Shown: positions 24,141-32,207 of the stretch, piece by piece
Position numbering within the stretch: the stretch's first letter is position 1
How the letters are laid out: each line of letters opens with the position of its first letter
DNA from: Halorubrum salsamenti
Lineage (GTDB): Archaea; Halobacteriota; Halobacteria; Halobacteriales; Haloferacaceae
Length of the DNA stretch: 64,000 nucleotides
Direction of reading: 5' to 3'
NCBI RefSeq assembly: GCF_007671685.1
Contig: NZ_VCNL01000003.1
Span: forward strand, 62,001 to 126,000
The notes under the pieces: model-generated
The model's input: the letters and a program-made list of their open reading frames with translations, nothing else
Database searches by the model: none
Told to the model about the DNA's origin: nothing
Program-made: the position numbers and the translations under genes

Positions 24141-24947
24141 GTGCGACGCTTCTCCGCGGAGTATCTCGAACACACCCGTCGCGGGATGTGGGCCGACGGC
24201 CGGGAGGCGCTGACGGACCTCGACCTGCCGAGCCGCCGCCGCGTCCTCGACGTCGGCTGCGGCACCGGGGAGCTGACCCGGGTCCTCGACGCGGAGACGG
24301 GGCCCGACGCGACCGTGATCGGCGTCGACGCGGACCCGGAGCTGTTGGGGGTCGCCCGCGAGGAGACCGGGCTCCCGTACGTCGCCGGCGACGCGACGCG
24401 GCTCCCCCTCCCGGACGACGCCGTCGATCTCGTCGTCTGTCAGGCCCTCCTCATCAACCTCCCCGACCCGGCCGCCGCGGTCCGGGAGTTTTCTCGGGTT
24501 TCCTCTGAGCTGGTGGCCGCGATCGAGCCCGACAACGCCGACGTGACGGTGGCCTCCACCGTCGACGCCGAGGAGCGCTTGGAGCGGGAGGCGCGGGAGG
24601 CGTACCTGCGGGGAGTCGACACCGACGTGGCGCTCGGCGACCGCGTCCGCGAGGCGTTCGCGGCGGCGGGGCTGGACGAGGTTCGGACCCGGCGCTACGT
24701 CCACGAGAAGCGGGTCGCGGCGCCGTACGCGGAGCCGGCGCTGACCGCCGCGGCGCGGAAGGCCTCGGGCGCGGGGCTGGCCGACCACCGCGAGGAGCTG
24801 GTCGCGGCGACCTCCGAGCGCGCGTACGACGACCTCCGACGGCGCTGGCGCGAGATGGGTCGGGAGGTGGTCGACGCGATCGGAGCCGAGGAGTACGAGC
24901 GCGTCGAGCGCGTCCCCTTCGACGTGACCGCGGGACGAGTGGCGTGA
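24141..24947 (+). CDS. class I SAM-dependent methyltransferase (UbiE/Methyltransf_11-like)
   Basis: 268 residues. SAM motifs: I RVLDVGCGTGELTRVL, II ATVIGVDADPELLGVA (acidic Asp binding the ribose), III VAGDATRLPLPDDAVDLVV, IV QALLINLPDPAAAVREF. The C-terminal half is helical and unassigned. Substrate unknown; such stand-alone enzymes act on quinones, small metabolites or lipids. Start GTG chosen from the TTTATT at 24111. Confidence 0.85.
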   Translation: MRRFSAEYLEHTRRGMWADGREALTDLDLPSRRRVLDVGCGTGELTRVLDAETGPDATVIGVDADPELLGVAREETGLPYVAGDATRLPLPDDAVDLVVCQALLINLPDPAAAVREFSRVSSELVAAIEPDNADVTVASTVDAEERLEREAREAYLRGVDTDVALGDRVREAFAAAGLDEVRTRRYVHEKRVAAPYAEPALTAAARKASGAGLADHREELVAATSERAYDDLRRRWREMGREVVDAIGAEEYERVERVPFDVTAGRVA

Positions 24948-24980
24948 GAGAGTACGTGAAGCGGATCGGTCGAGTGGTTG

Positions 24981-25463
24981 TTTATAAGTCGAGTTGAGGT
25001 GTTGTCGGCGGCTGTTTATAAGCGATTGACGACTCTACGGTGAGGCCTGCAAAGCCTCAGCCGCTCGCTTATAAACGGGTGACTGACAATCGGCGGTGAA
25101 CACCGCCAAAGCCCCAGCCGCGACGACTCGATGGGCTCGCTGCGGTCCTCGGTCGCTCGCGTTGCTCGCTCCCTGTGGTCCTTACGTCGTCATCAGAACG
25201 CGGAGCGTTCTGATTGGCTCACGGGAGCGTTGCTCTCGTGAACGCCCGTCTTCGTCCTTCCGGGAGACTTCGTCTCCCGTCTTTCCGCTCGCTACGCTCG
25301 CGGAAATCGCGACTGCCCCTTTGCGTCCCGACCGCACCGCAACCGCGCCTCACACCTCCCCAGCCTCGCGGCTCACTTCGTTCGCCGCGTCCCTCGCGCG
25401 TGCGACTCGCGCCCTTACCAAGGCGCTCGTCGGCACGCGCCACCGCATCGTTCACTTATAAGC
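24981..25463. repeat. dispersed modular intergenic repeat, copy A (longest)
   Basis: Fills most of the 555-base gap 24948-25502. Three TTATAA elements (24982, 25016, 25069) separate left modules; GGCGGTGAACACCGCCAAAG then CCCCAGCCGC follows at about 25093-25120. A variable middle has four hairpins in a row: 25194-25212 (8-base stems), 25220-25240, 25261-25279 (8-base stems around TTC) and 25282-25306. Then CCTTTGCGTCCCGACC, CACACCTCCCCAGCCTCGCGG, CGTCCCTCGCGCGTGC, GGCACGCGCCACCGCA and the terminal TTATAAG at 25456. Short open frames here are not genes in my judgement. Confidence 0.85.
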
Positions 25464-25502
25464 GACCGTCGGTAGCGATCTGTTTCACCTACTCCCGTCG
25501 AG

Positions 25503-26147
25503 TCACACCATATCGCCGCGCACCGACGCCCCCTCCTGCTCGGCTCGCTGCCGCTTGAGCACGTCCGCGGCCTCGTTGGCCACGTCCTCGTCGGCGCCGA
25601 GCATCCCGAGCGCGGCGGGGAGCGTCGGCATCGCGAGGGAGGCCTCCCGCAGCCGGTCGAACGCCTCCTCGTCGCGGGTGCCGTCGACCCACAGGCAGAC
25701 CCCGCGGGGGTCGAGCACCTCCTCGTAGGCGTCGCGGGCGAGGGCGCCCTTCAGGCGCTGGCGCACGTTGTCCTCGAAGCTCGCGTTGCACACTTCGAGG
25801 TGAATGGGCTCGTCGTCCGCGACGAGCTCGGCCGCGAGGCACTTCTCGGGCGCGGCGTACCCGTTGTCGCTCGCTCGCACGCGATCGGGATGGGCCTCGG
25901 CCCACTCGGCGCGCACGGAGGTGCCGACGCCCTTGACGCCGTACTCGGCCGCGAAGTCGGCGGCCGCCTCGGTGTCGCCGCCCATGATCACGTCCTTCGT
26001 GACGTACACGTCGAGGCGCTCGACCGGGTCGAGCCCGAGCGCCACGTCGCCGAACGCCCACACCTCGCGGACGGGGACCGGCATGGTCTCGCGTTCGACG
26101 CGGTCGACGAGGGTCTCTAACCGGGCGACGGCCTGCTCGCGATCCAT
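25503..26147 (-). CDS. conserved haloarchaeal protein, DUF7095-like
   Basis: 214 residues, no membrane segment. Begins MDREQAVARLETLVDRVERE, followed by VREVWAFGDVALGLDPVERLDVYVTKDVIMGGD, which resembles a nucleotidyltransferase-like or small alpha/beta fold, and IHLEVCNASFEDNVRQRL. I associate this with the haloarchaeal DUF7095, from memory. It is the last of three minus-strand genes with Mut7-C RNase and PolX, 54 bases after the former, hinting at nucleic-acid metabolism. Confidence 0.65.
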   Translation of the reverse strand: MDREQAVARLETLVDRVERETMPVPVREVWAFGDVALGLDPVERLDVYVTKDVIMGGDTEAAADFAAEYGVKGVGTSVRAEWAEAHPDRVRASDNGYAAPEKCLAAELVADDEPIHLEVCNASFEDNVRQRLKGALARDAYEEVLDPRGVCLWVDGTRDEEAFDRLREASLAMPTLPAALGMLGADEDVANEAADVLKRQRAEQEGASVRGDMV

Positions 26148-26201
26148 TGCGGGACCGTAGGCGAGTCGCGGCCAAACCGGTTTCGCTCGGTGGGCGGGGG
26201 G

Positions 26202-26762
26202 TCAGACCGCGTCGAGGCGCTCGGAGACCGACTCCCAGTGGCTCCCCTTCCAGAACCAGCGCCCGCAGTCGCAACAGCGCCACGCGGGGCGGGCGTCGAC
26301 GTCGGATTCGGATTCGCCCGCCGGCGACACTCCCACGTCGTCGGGGACGTACTCGGGGCGGTCGTCGGGATCGGGTCCGGCCGAGGCCGAGATCCGCTCG
26401 ACGCGCCCGTTACAGGCGCCACAGCGCGTCGGCTCGTCGGCGAGCGCGACGGGGTATCCCGCGGCGGCGACCTCGCGGAGCTGGTCGAGCACGTCGCGCT
26501 CGGCGAGGAGGACCGCGTCGTCGGCGCGGGCGGCGAGTTCGCGGTCGCGGGTGATCAGGGTCCGATCTTCGGTGGCCGCGAGCGCCAGAATCCGGTCGTC
26601 GTCCTCGATCCCGCGGTCGAGCGCGTAGGCGGCGTCGTAGCCGCACATCCGGAGGTAGGTGGCGAGTTTGCCGCACATCGCGTCGAGGAGGACGCGAGGG
26701 GGGTCGCCGTCGGCGGCGGTCGGTTCGTCGTCGCCGGCGCCCGTCCCGCCGTCGGTCGGCAT
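26202..26762 (-). CDS. Mut7-C RNase domain protein with zinc ribbon
   Basis: 186 residues. RVLLDAMCGKLATYLRMCGYDAAY is the PIN-like Mut7-C motif with the catalytic Asp; DRTLITRDRELAARA carries further acidic residues. The C-terminus has a four-cysteine zinc ribbon (CGACNGRV ... WRCCDCGRWFWKGSHW). Family members are predicted RNases. Its start overlaps the PolX stop (TGATG at 26760-26764), so the two are translationally coupled. Confidence 0.9.
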   Translation of the reverse strand: MPTDGGTGAGDDEPTAADGDPPRVLLDAMCGKLATYLRMCGYDAAYALDRGIEDDDRILALAATEDRTLITRDRELAARADDAVLLAERDVLDQLREVAAAGYPVALADEPTRCGACNGRVERISASAGPDPDDRPEYVPDDVGVSPAGESESDVDARPAWRCCDCGRWFWKGSHWESVSERLDAV

Positions 26763-28570
26763 CAGTCGTCGAGGAACGCCCGGATCACCACGGGCGAGCG
26801 CGCGTTGAGCACGTCCGCCGTCTCGGCCCAGCCGCGTCGAGCGGTGTGGACCCCGTACCGGGCGTTGTCGAGCTCTCGGGGCGAGTGCGCGTCGGTGTCG
26901 ACGGCGATCGTCGCGCCCGCGTCGATCGCGGCCCGGACCATATCTCCGTCGGCGTCGAGCCGGGCGGGGTTCGCGTTCACCTCGATCGCGGTGCCGGCGG
27001 CCGCGGCCGCCTCGACCACGGCCTTCACGTCGGGCGCGATTCCCGGCCGGCTGTTGATGATCCGTCCGGTCGGGTGGCCGAGAACGTCGACGTGCGGGTG
27101 TTCGACCGCCCGGATCAGCCGTTCCGTGGCGGCGGCGGAGTCCTGGCCCAGCGCGGAGTGCGGCGAGGCGACGACGATGTCGAGGTCGGCGAGCGTCTCG
27201 TCGTCGGTGGTGATCGCCCCCTCGGCGTCGATGTTGGCCTCGATGCCGTGGAGGACTTCGATGTCGGCGGCGGCGGCGTCCCCATCGCCGGCCGCGACCG
27301 CGCCGTCGACCGCGTCGATTGCCTCCGCGACGGCCTCGGCCTGCTCCGCGATCTCGGCCTCGTCGAGCCCGGTGTTGCCGAAGATCCCCGGGCCGGCGGC
27401 GTGGTCGGTGACCGCGTGGGCGTCGTAGCTGCGCTCCGCGGCCGCCTCGATCATCTCCGCGATCGAGAACCCGCCGTCCGACCAGTCGGTGTGGGTGTGG
27501 AGGTCGCCGCGGAGTTCATCGGTCGCCACGAGGTCGGGGAGGTCGCCGTCCGCGGCCGCCGCGACCTCGCCGTTGTCCTCGCGGAGTTCGGGCGGCACGG
27601 GCTCCATGTCGAGCGCCTCGTAGACGCCGTCCTCGGTCGCGCCCGCGACGCGCTCGCCGACCCGCTGGCCGTCGGTCTCGTCGGCGGCGTCCGGATCGGC
27701 GACGTCAGAGATATCGAACAGCCCGTACTCGTTGAGCTTCAGGTCGCGGTCGATCGCGCGGTTGCGCACCGCGACGTTGTGGGCGCGCGAGCCGGTGAAG
27801 TACTGGAGCGCGGCGCCGAACTCCTCGCCGTCGACGATCCGGAGGTCCACCCGGGTGCCGCTCGCGCGGACGCTCGCCTTCCCGGTGCCCGCCTCGATCG
27901 TCGCGTCCGCCTCGGGCCAGTCGGTGAACGCCTCGACGATGGGCTCGCGCACGTCGCTGGCGACGAGCAGGTCGACGTCGCCGATGGTGTCCTTCCAGCG
28001 CCGGATCGAGCCGCACACCTCCGCCTCGGCGACCGCGTCGAGGTCGGCGAGGTAGGCGAGGGCCGCGTCCGCGACCGGGCGGGCGTCCCCGAGGCGGGTG
28101 CGCTTCCGGGCCTCGCGCGCGAACGGGATGTTGTCGAGGATGTTCTCCTCGGTCTTGGCGCCGAAGCCGGAGACCTCGCGGATCCGCTCCGCCTCGGCCG
28201 CCTCCTCCAGTTCGTCGAGGGTGGTGATTCCGAGCGCCTCGTAGAGGCTCCCGACCGTCTTCGGCCCGACGCCCTCGACCGCGGTCAGCGCCTCGATGTC
28301 GGCGGGCAGCTCCGAGCGGAGCTCCTCCAGCTCCTCGATCTCGCCGGTCTCGAAGTACTCGACGATCTTCGACGCGATCGCGTCGCCGACGCGGTCGATC
28401 TCGGCGACCGCGTCCTCGCCCTCCCCCGCGAGGTTCTCGATCGGCGCGGTGTGCTCGCGGACGTTCTCCGCGGCGCGGCGGTAGGCGGTCGGCTTGTACT
28501 CGACGCCGGTCGCTTCGAGCCGGTCGGCGAACTCCTCTAAGAGACCGGCGACCTCGTCGTTACGGCTCAT
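26762..28570 (-). CDS. polX: family X DNA polymerase / 3'-5' exonuclease PolX
   Basis: 602 residues, the bacterial/archaeal PolX layout. N-terminal helix-hairpin-helix region (LLEEFADRLEATGVEYKPTAYRRAAENVRE, VEGVGPKTVGSLYEALG), polymerase palm with the metal Asp pair in CGSIRRWKDTIGDVDLLV and GTRVDLRIVD, then a C-terminal PHP domain carrying the exonuclease metals: LRGDLHTHTDWSDGG, AVTDHAAGPG, GIEANID, VVASPHSAL, DVLGHPTG and VDTDAHSPREL. Function: gap filling and processing in base-excision repair. Coupled to the Mut7-C RNase gene. Confidence 0.96.
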   Translation of the reverse strand: MSRNDEVAGLLEEFADRLEATGVEYKPTAYRRAAENVREHTAPIENLAGEGEDAVAEIDRVGDAIASKIVEYFETGEIEELEELRSELPADIEALTAVEGVGPKTVGSLYEALGITTLDELEEAAEAERIREVSGFGAKTEENILDNIPFAREARKRTRLGDARPVADAALAYLADLDAVAEAEVCGSIRRWKDTIGDVDLLVASDVREPIVEAFTDWPEADATIEAGTGKASVRASGTRVDLRIVDGEEFGAALQYFTGSRAHNVAVRNRAIDRDLKLNEYGLFDISDVADPDAADETDGQRVGERVAGATEDGVYEALDMEPVPPELREDNGEVAAAADGDLPDLVATDELRGDLHTHTDWSDGGFSIAEMIEAAAERSYDAHAVTDHAAGPGIFGNTGLDEAEIAEQAEAVAEAIDAVDGAVAAGDGDAAAADIEVLHGIEANIDAEGAITTDDETLADLDIVVASPHSALGQDSAAATERLIRAVEHPHVDVLGHPTGRIINSRPGIAPDVKAVVEAAAAAGTAIEVNANPARLDADGDMVRAAIDAGATIAVDTDAHSPRELDNARYGVHTARRGWAETADVLNARSPVVIRAFLDD

Positions 28571-28646
28571 TGGGTGACGGTTCGACCGCGCGGTACTAAT
28601 AAGTGAGAGCGATCGGGGTAGATCGATCGCGGTCTGATCGTTGTCG

Positions 28647-29059
28647 TTTATAAGCGGTCGACGGTGGGTTGGCGGCGAGGACAGTCAAGGCCGCGGGCGC
28701 TCGCTTATAAATAGCTGTTGACGACGGATCCTCGATGAACTCCGCCAAAGCCCCAGCCGCTCGGTCGTACGTGATCGACGCTCGTTCGGTGAACTCCGCC
28801 AAAGCCCCAGCCGCGAGGGCGGCGTACGCTCGCTGCGCTCCTCAGTCGCTCACTCCGTTCGCTCCCTGTGGTGCTTACGTCGCCTATGCCGCCCTCGCGG
28901 CTGCCCCTTTGAGTCCCACCCCCGCACCGCAACCGCACAGCCTCACACCTCCCCAGCCTCGCGGTTCGCGCTCTTCGAGCGCTCACCGCATCCCTCGCGC
29001 GTGCACCTCGCGCCCGATGGGCGCTCGGTGGCACGCGCCACCGCAGAACGACTTATAAA
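28647..29059. repeat. dispersed modular intergenic repeat, copy B
   Basis: In the 559-base gap 28571-29129. TTATAA at 28648 and 28705 mark left modules; the block CGCCAAAGCCCCAGCCGC occurs twice (about 28743 and 28798), each preceded by GATGAACTC or GGTGAACTC. The middle has GGCTGCCCCTTTGAGTCCCA, ACCGCAACCGCACAGCC and CACACCTCCCCAGCC, then a hairpin GCGCTC-TTC-GAGCGC (28968-28982), CATCCCTCGCGCGTGC, a GCGCCC-GAT-GGGCGC hairpin, GGCACGCGCCACCGCA and terminal TTATAA at 29053. Confidence 0.85.
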
Positions 29060-29129
29060 GAGCTGCAGTCACCCGGTCCCGAACCGTCGATGGGCAAGAC
29101 ACTTGTCGGATCTCACGGATCCCCCGCGT

Positions 29130-29879
29130 ATGCCCTCCCCGCTCGCCCCGCTGTCCGGACTCGTCGGTGGCCTCCTCGATCGCTCGCGCGCCGGCTTCCG
29201 TCGGCTCAAACCGGGAGGAAAGGGACTCGCGGTCGGCGTCGTCGTTGTCGTCACCCTCGCCACGATCCTCGGGGTCGTCGCGCTCGGCGCCGCCTTCGAC
29301 GCGGCGATCGACCGCGAGGTGACGGTCGACAACCCCGACCGGCCACCGGAGGCGACCTGCGAGACGTTCGACGAGGACGACGACTCCGTCTTCGCCGGGC
29401 AGTGCGACCGGCCCGAGCGGATCGAGGTAGACGTGGGCGAAGAGTTGCGGAGCGCGGCGAACGGCTACGTCGGCTACGCGCTTATCGGCGTGCCGATCTG
29501 GTGGGCGGTCTTCGCGCTCGCGCTCCACGGCGGGGCGCGCGTCGCGGGCGGCGCCGGCTCCCTCGGCGACTCGTTCGTCATCGCGGCGTGGGCGATCGCG
29601 GCGGAGGTGGCCCGACTGGTCGCCGGGCTCGCCGCGATCTGGTACGCGCTTTCGACGGCGACCGTCGACGGGACCACGCTGGAGGCGATCGCGAACGAGA
29701 TCGTCGCGGCCATCTCCGCGATGCAGGGGCCGCTGCTGGCCGCCTCGGCGGTCGTGATCGCGGTCCAGTGGGTCGTGGTCGTCGGCGGGCTGGAGGCGTA
29801 CCACGACCTCGATCGGGGGATCGCCGGCGCGGTCGCGGGCGTCTTCGCGCTGCTCGGGGTCCTGCTCGCGGCGGTGTGA
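29130..29879 (+). CDS. YIP1-like membrane protein
   Basis: 249 residues with about five hydrophobic helices: 32-56, then after a loop with two Cys (ATCETFDEDD, FAGQCDRPERI) helices at about 112-131, 143-170, 190-215 and 228-248. The last four-helix block (YVGYALIGVPIWWAVFALALHGG ... LAAIWYALSTATVDG) resembles the Yip1/DUF1282 family. Role unknown, possibly membrane organisation. ATG at 29130 chosen; the TTATAA that closes repeat copy B (29053) is about 75 bases upstream and may act as promoter. Confidence 0.75.
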   Translation: MPSPLAPLSGLVGGLLDRSRAGFRRLKPGGKGLAVGVVVVVTLATILGVVALGAAFDAAIDREVTVDNPDRPPEATCETFDEDDDSVFAGQCDRPERIEVDVGEELRSAANGYVGYALIGVPIWWAVFALALHGGARVAGGAGSLGDSFVIAAWAIAAEVARLVAGLAAIWYALSTATVDGTTLEAIANEIVAAISAMQGPLLAASAVVIAVQWVVVVGGLEAYHDLDRGIAGAVAGVFALLGVLLAAV

Positions 29880-29937
29880 CGGGCGTCCGCGCGACCGGCG
29901 GTGCCCCCGGCGCCCCGGGCGTCCGCGGATTCGGGAG

Positions 29938-29944
29938 TTTTTAA
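29938..29944 (+). promoter_or_regulatory. TATA element of the dcd-thiR operon
   Basis: TTTTTAA 25-31 bases before the dcd ATG at 29969; leaderless. Confidence 0.65.
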
Positions 29945-29968
29945 CCCGGTCGGGGCCCCTCTCCCGAC

Positions 29969-30595
29969 ATGATCCTGTCGGACGCGGACATCCTCGACCG
30001 CCTCGCGGACGGGGACCTGGTGGTCGAGCCGCTCGACGACGTCGACCAGCAGGTCCAGCCCGCGAGCGTCGACCTGCGGCTCGGCGAGCGCTTCTTAGAG
30101 TTCCAGCGCACGAACATCCCCTGTATCCACCCGACCGAGGCCGACGAGGTCGGCGACTACGTCACGGAGACGCGGGTGCCAGAGGGCGAGGAGTTCATCC
30201 TCCATCCGGGCGACTTCGTGCTCGGGACCACCACGGAGCGCGTCGAGATCCCGCCGGACCTGCTCGCGACCGTGCAGGGCCGGTCCTCGCTCGGCCGGCT
30301 CGCGATCGTCATCCACGCCACCGCGGGGATCGTCGACCCGGGGTACAAGGGCCAGATCACGCTGGAGCTGTCGAACCTCGGCACCGCGCCCGTCGCGCTC
30401 ACGCCCGGGATGCGCGTCTCGCAGCTCATCTTCACGGAACTCAAGTCGCCCGCGAACCGCCCGTACGGGGTCGAGCGCGGCTCGAAGTACCAGGACCAGG
30501 ACGGCCCGCAGGCCTCCCGGATCGGCTCCGATCCGGAGTTCGACGGGGACGAGAGCGGCGAGGAGGCCGGGAGGAACGTGGAGGAGGACAGATGA
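29969..30595 (+). CDS. dcd: dCTP deaminase
   Basis: 208 residues. Converts dCTP to dUTP (or dUMP in the bifunctional form), feeding thymidylate synthesis. Core motifs: [26 protein letters not shown] and [23 protein letters not shown], with the catalytic Glu in the last. The C-terminal 30 residues are an acidic halophilic tail. Its stop overlaps the next gene's ATG (ATGA, 30592-30595). Confidence 0.94.
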   Translation: MILSDADILDRLADGDLVVEPLDDVDQQVQPASVDLRLGERFLEFQRTNIPCIHPTEADEVGDYVTETRVPEGEEFILHPGDFVLGTTTERVEIPPDLLATVQGRSSLGRLAIVIHATAGIVDPGYKGQITLELSNLGTAPVALTPGMRVSQLIFTELKSPANRPYGVERGSKYQDQDGPQASRIGSDPEFDGDESGEEAGRNVEEDR

Positions 30596-31491
30596 AGTTC
30601 ATCGAGGAGGTCGTCGTCGACGAGTTCCTCCCGACCGTGCGCTCGATGCTGGCGGAGGACCTCCGCGAGCGCGGCTTCACCCAGCGCGAGGTCGCCGACG
30701 CGCTCGGCATCTCCCAGTCGGCCGTCTCGAAGTACGCCCACGGCGACGTGGCGCGCCACGACCGGATCGTCGCCGACGAGCGCGTCCGCGAGCTCGTGGA
30801 GCGCGTGGGCGAGGGGCTCGCGGCGGGCGAGATGACCCCGGTCGCGGCGCTCGTCGAGATCGAGGTGCTGATCCGCCGGCTGGAGGAGGGCGACCTCCTC
30901 GCGGACCTCCACGAGGAGGCGATGCCCGCGCTCGCCGACGCCGAGGTGGAGTTCTCGGTCCACGACCCGGACAGCGGGCTCCGCGAGCGCGAGCGCGTCC
31001 TCTCGTCGGTCCGGCGCGGGCTCCGGACCCTGACGAACGCCTCCGGGTTCGCCGGGCTCATCCCGAACGTCGGCGCCAACGTCGCTGAGTGCCTCGACGG
31101 CGCGCAGACGATCGACGACGTGGCGGCCGTGCCCGGTCGGCTCGTCGACGTGAAGGGGCAGGCGATGGTCCCGGGAGAGCCCGAGTTCGGCGTGAGCGAG
31201 CACGTCGCGACGGTCCTGCTCGCCGCGCGCGAGGCGGGCGCGACCGCTCGCGGCGCAGTGAACGTGCGGTACGCCCCCGAGACCGTCGAGGCGCTCGCCG
31301 CCGACCATCCGACGGTGGAGTTCGACCCCGAGCGCCCCACTCGGGAGGCGGTCACAGACGCGGTCGCCGACGCCGATCCGAACGACACGCTCGTCCTCTA
31401 TCAGACCGGTGCGGTCGGCATCGAGCCGATCGTGTACGTCCTCGCACCGACCGCGTCGGAGGCGGCCGCGATCGTCCGCGCGATCGTGTAG
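30592..31491 (+). CDS. HTH-ThiN protein, ThiR-type thiamine regulator
   Basis: 299 residues. N-terminal helix-turn-helix ([36 protein letters not shown], residues 16-52), a helical linker and a C-terminal ThiN domain (about 125-299; [51 protein letters not shown]). ThiN alone or fused to ThiD is the archaeal thiamine-phosphate synthase, while HTH-ThiN fusions are described as thiamine-phosphate-sensing repressors (ThiR). A Shine-Dalgarno-like GGAGGAGG lies just before the ATG, fitting coupled translation with dcd. No thiamine genes are adjacent. Confidence 0.88.
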   Translation: MKFIEEVVVDEFLPTVRSMLAEDLRERGFTQREVADALGISQSAVSKYAHGDVARHDRIVADERVRELVERVGEGLAAGEMTPVAALVEIEVLIRRLEEGDLLADLHEEAMPALADAEVEFSVHDPDSGLRERERVLSSVRRGLRTLTNASGFAGLIPNVGANVAECLDGAQTIDDVAAVPGRLVDVKGQAMVPGEPEFGVSEHVATVLLAAREAGATARGAVNVRYAPETVEALAADHPTVEFDPERPTREAVTDAVADADPNDTLVLYQTGAVGIEPIVYVLAPTASEAAAIVRAIV

Positions 31492-31599
31492 GCGAGTCGT
31501 AACGGGCCGACGCATAGGTGAGGCGTAACGGGCCGACGCATTCCCCTCCCTTCGCGGTCCGTGGCCGGTCTTCATTATCGTGCCCGTCCAATGTCACGT

Positions 31600-32052
31600 A
31601 TGACCGGTCCCGACGCGGTTCAGATGGAAGACGACGAGCGCGACGAGTTCCTCGGGCGATCCGGGACGGGGGTTCTCTCCCTGTCGACGGCCAGCGACGA
31701 CCCCCCGCACTCGGTCCCGGTGTCGTACGGGTACGACCCGGTCGATGAGGTGTTTTACTTCCGGCTCGCCGTCGGGGGAGAGAGCGGAAAGGCGAACCCC
31801 ACCGACCGCGGAACCACGTTCGTCACCTACGGCGAACGCGACGGGCGGTGGAAGAGCGTGGTGGCAAGCGGTCGGTTGGTGTCGACGACCGACGAGTCCC
31901 TTTCCACGGAGTCGCTCGCCGGGCTCGAACGCACGAAGCAGATACCGATAGTCGACATCTTCGGCGAGCCGACGAGTCAGGTGGAGTTCCAGTTTTACCG
32001 GCTCGATCCGGACCGGCTCACCGGCCGCGTCGAACGGTCGTTGGACTCCTGA
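31600..32052 (+). CDS. PPOX-fold flavin-nucleotide-binding protein
   Basis: 150 residues from ATG 31600 (MTGPDAVQMEDDERDEFLG). SGTGVLSLSTASDDPPHSVPVSYGYD, VFYFRLAVGGESGKA and TTFVTYGERDGRWKSVVASGRL are the split-barrel flavin-binding segments. A second ATG nine bases upstream (31591) is also possible. Distinct from the PPOX protein at 234-653. Small proteins of this group are often of unknown substrate. TATA-like TTCATTATCG lies about 27 bases upstream. Confidence 0.85.
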   Translation: MTGPDAVQMEDDERDEFLGRSGTGVLSLSTASDDPPHSVPVSYGYDPVDEVFYFRLAVGGESGKANPTDRGTTFVTYGERDGRWKSVVASGRLVSTTDESLSTESLAGLERTKQIPIVDIFGEPTSQVEFQFYRLDPDRLTGRVERSLDS

Positions 32053-32207
32053 GTCACCTCCCCTCGGGACCGGTGCCGAGGGGCCGTGCGAACACCGTTC
32101 TGTCGATCGGGCACGGCTTCCCGCTGACGCGATCGGTCCGTCTCGATCTCACCCGAAAATCAGCGGGCTTTAGGCCCGTATCCACGACACTTCGATACAC
32201 ACACCAC

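Noticed and set aside
25096-25461. 121-codon frame (and similar ones at 28735-29058 and 45943-46290) inside the intergenic repeats
   Set aside because: The same translated phrase recurs in every repeat copy with frameshifts and hairpin insertions between copies, so selection is not on a protein.
24981-25463. Insertion sequence
   Set aside because: No transposase frame, no clear long terminal inverted repeats or target duplications; kept as a repeat family instead.
26846-28540. 564-codon open frame opposite polX
   Set aside because: Antisense shadow; polX has complete polymerase and PHP motifs.
32160-32180. TTTAGG in the metG leader as another iron box
   Set aside because: The right half (CCTAAA) is missing and the gene is a housekeeping synthetase.
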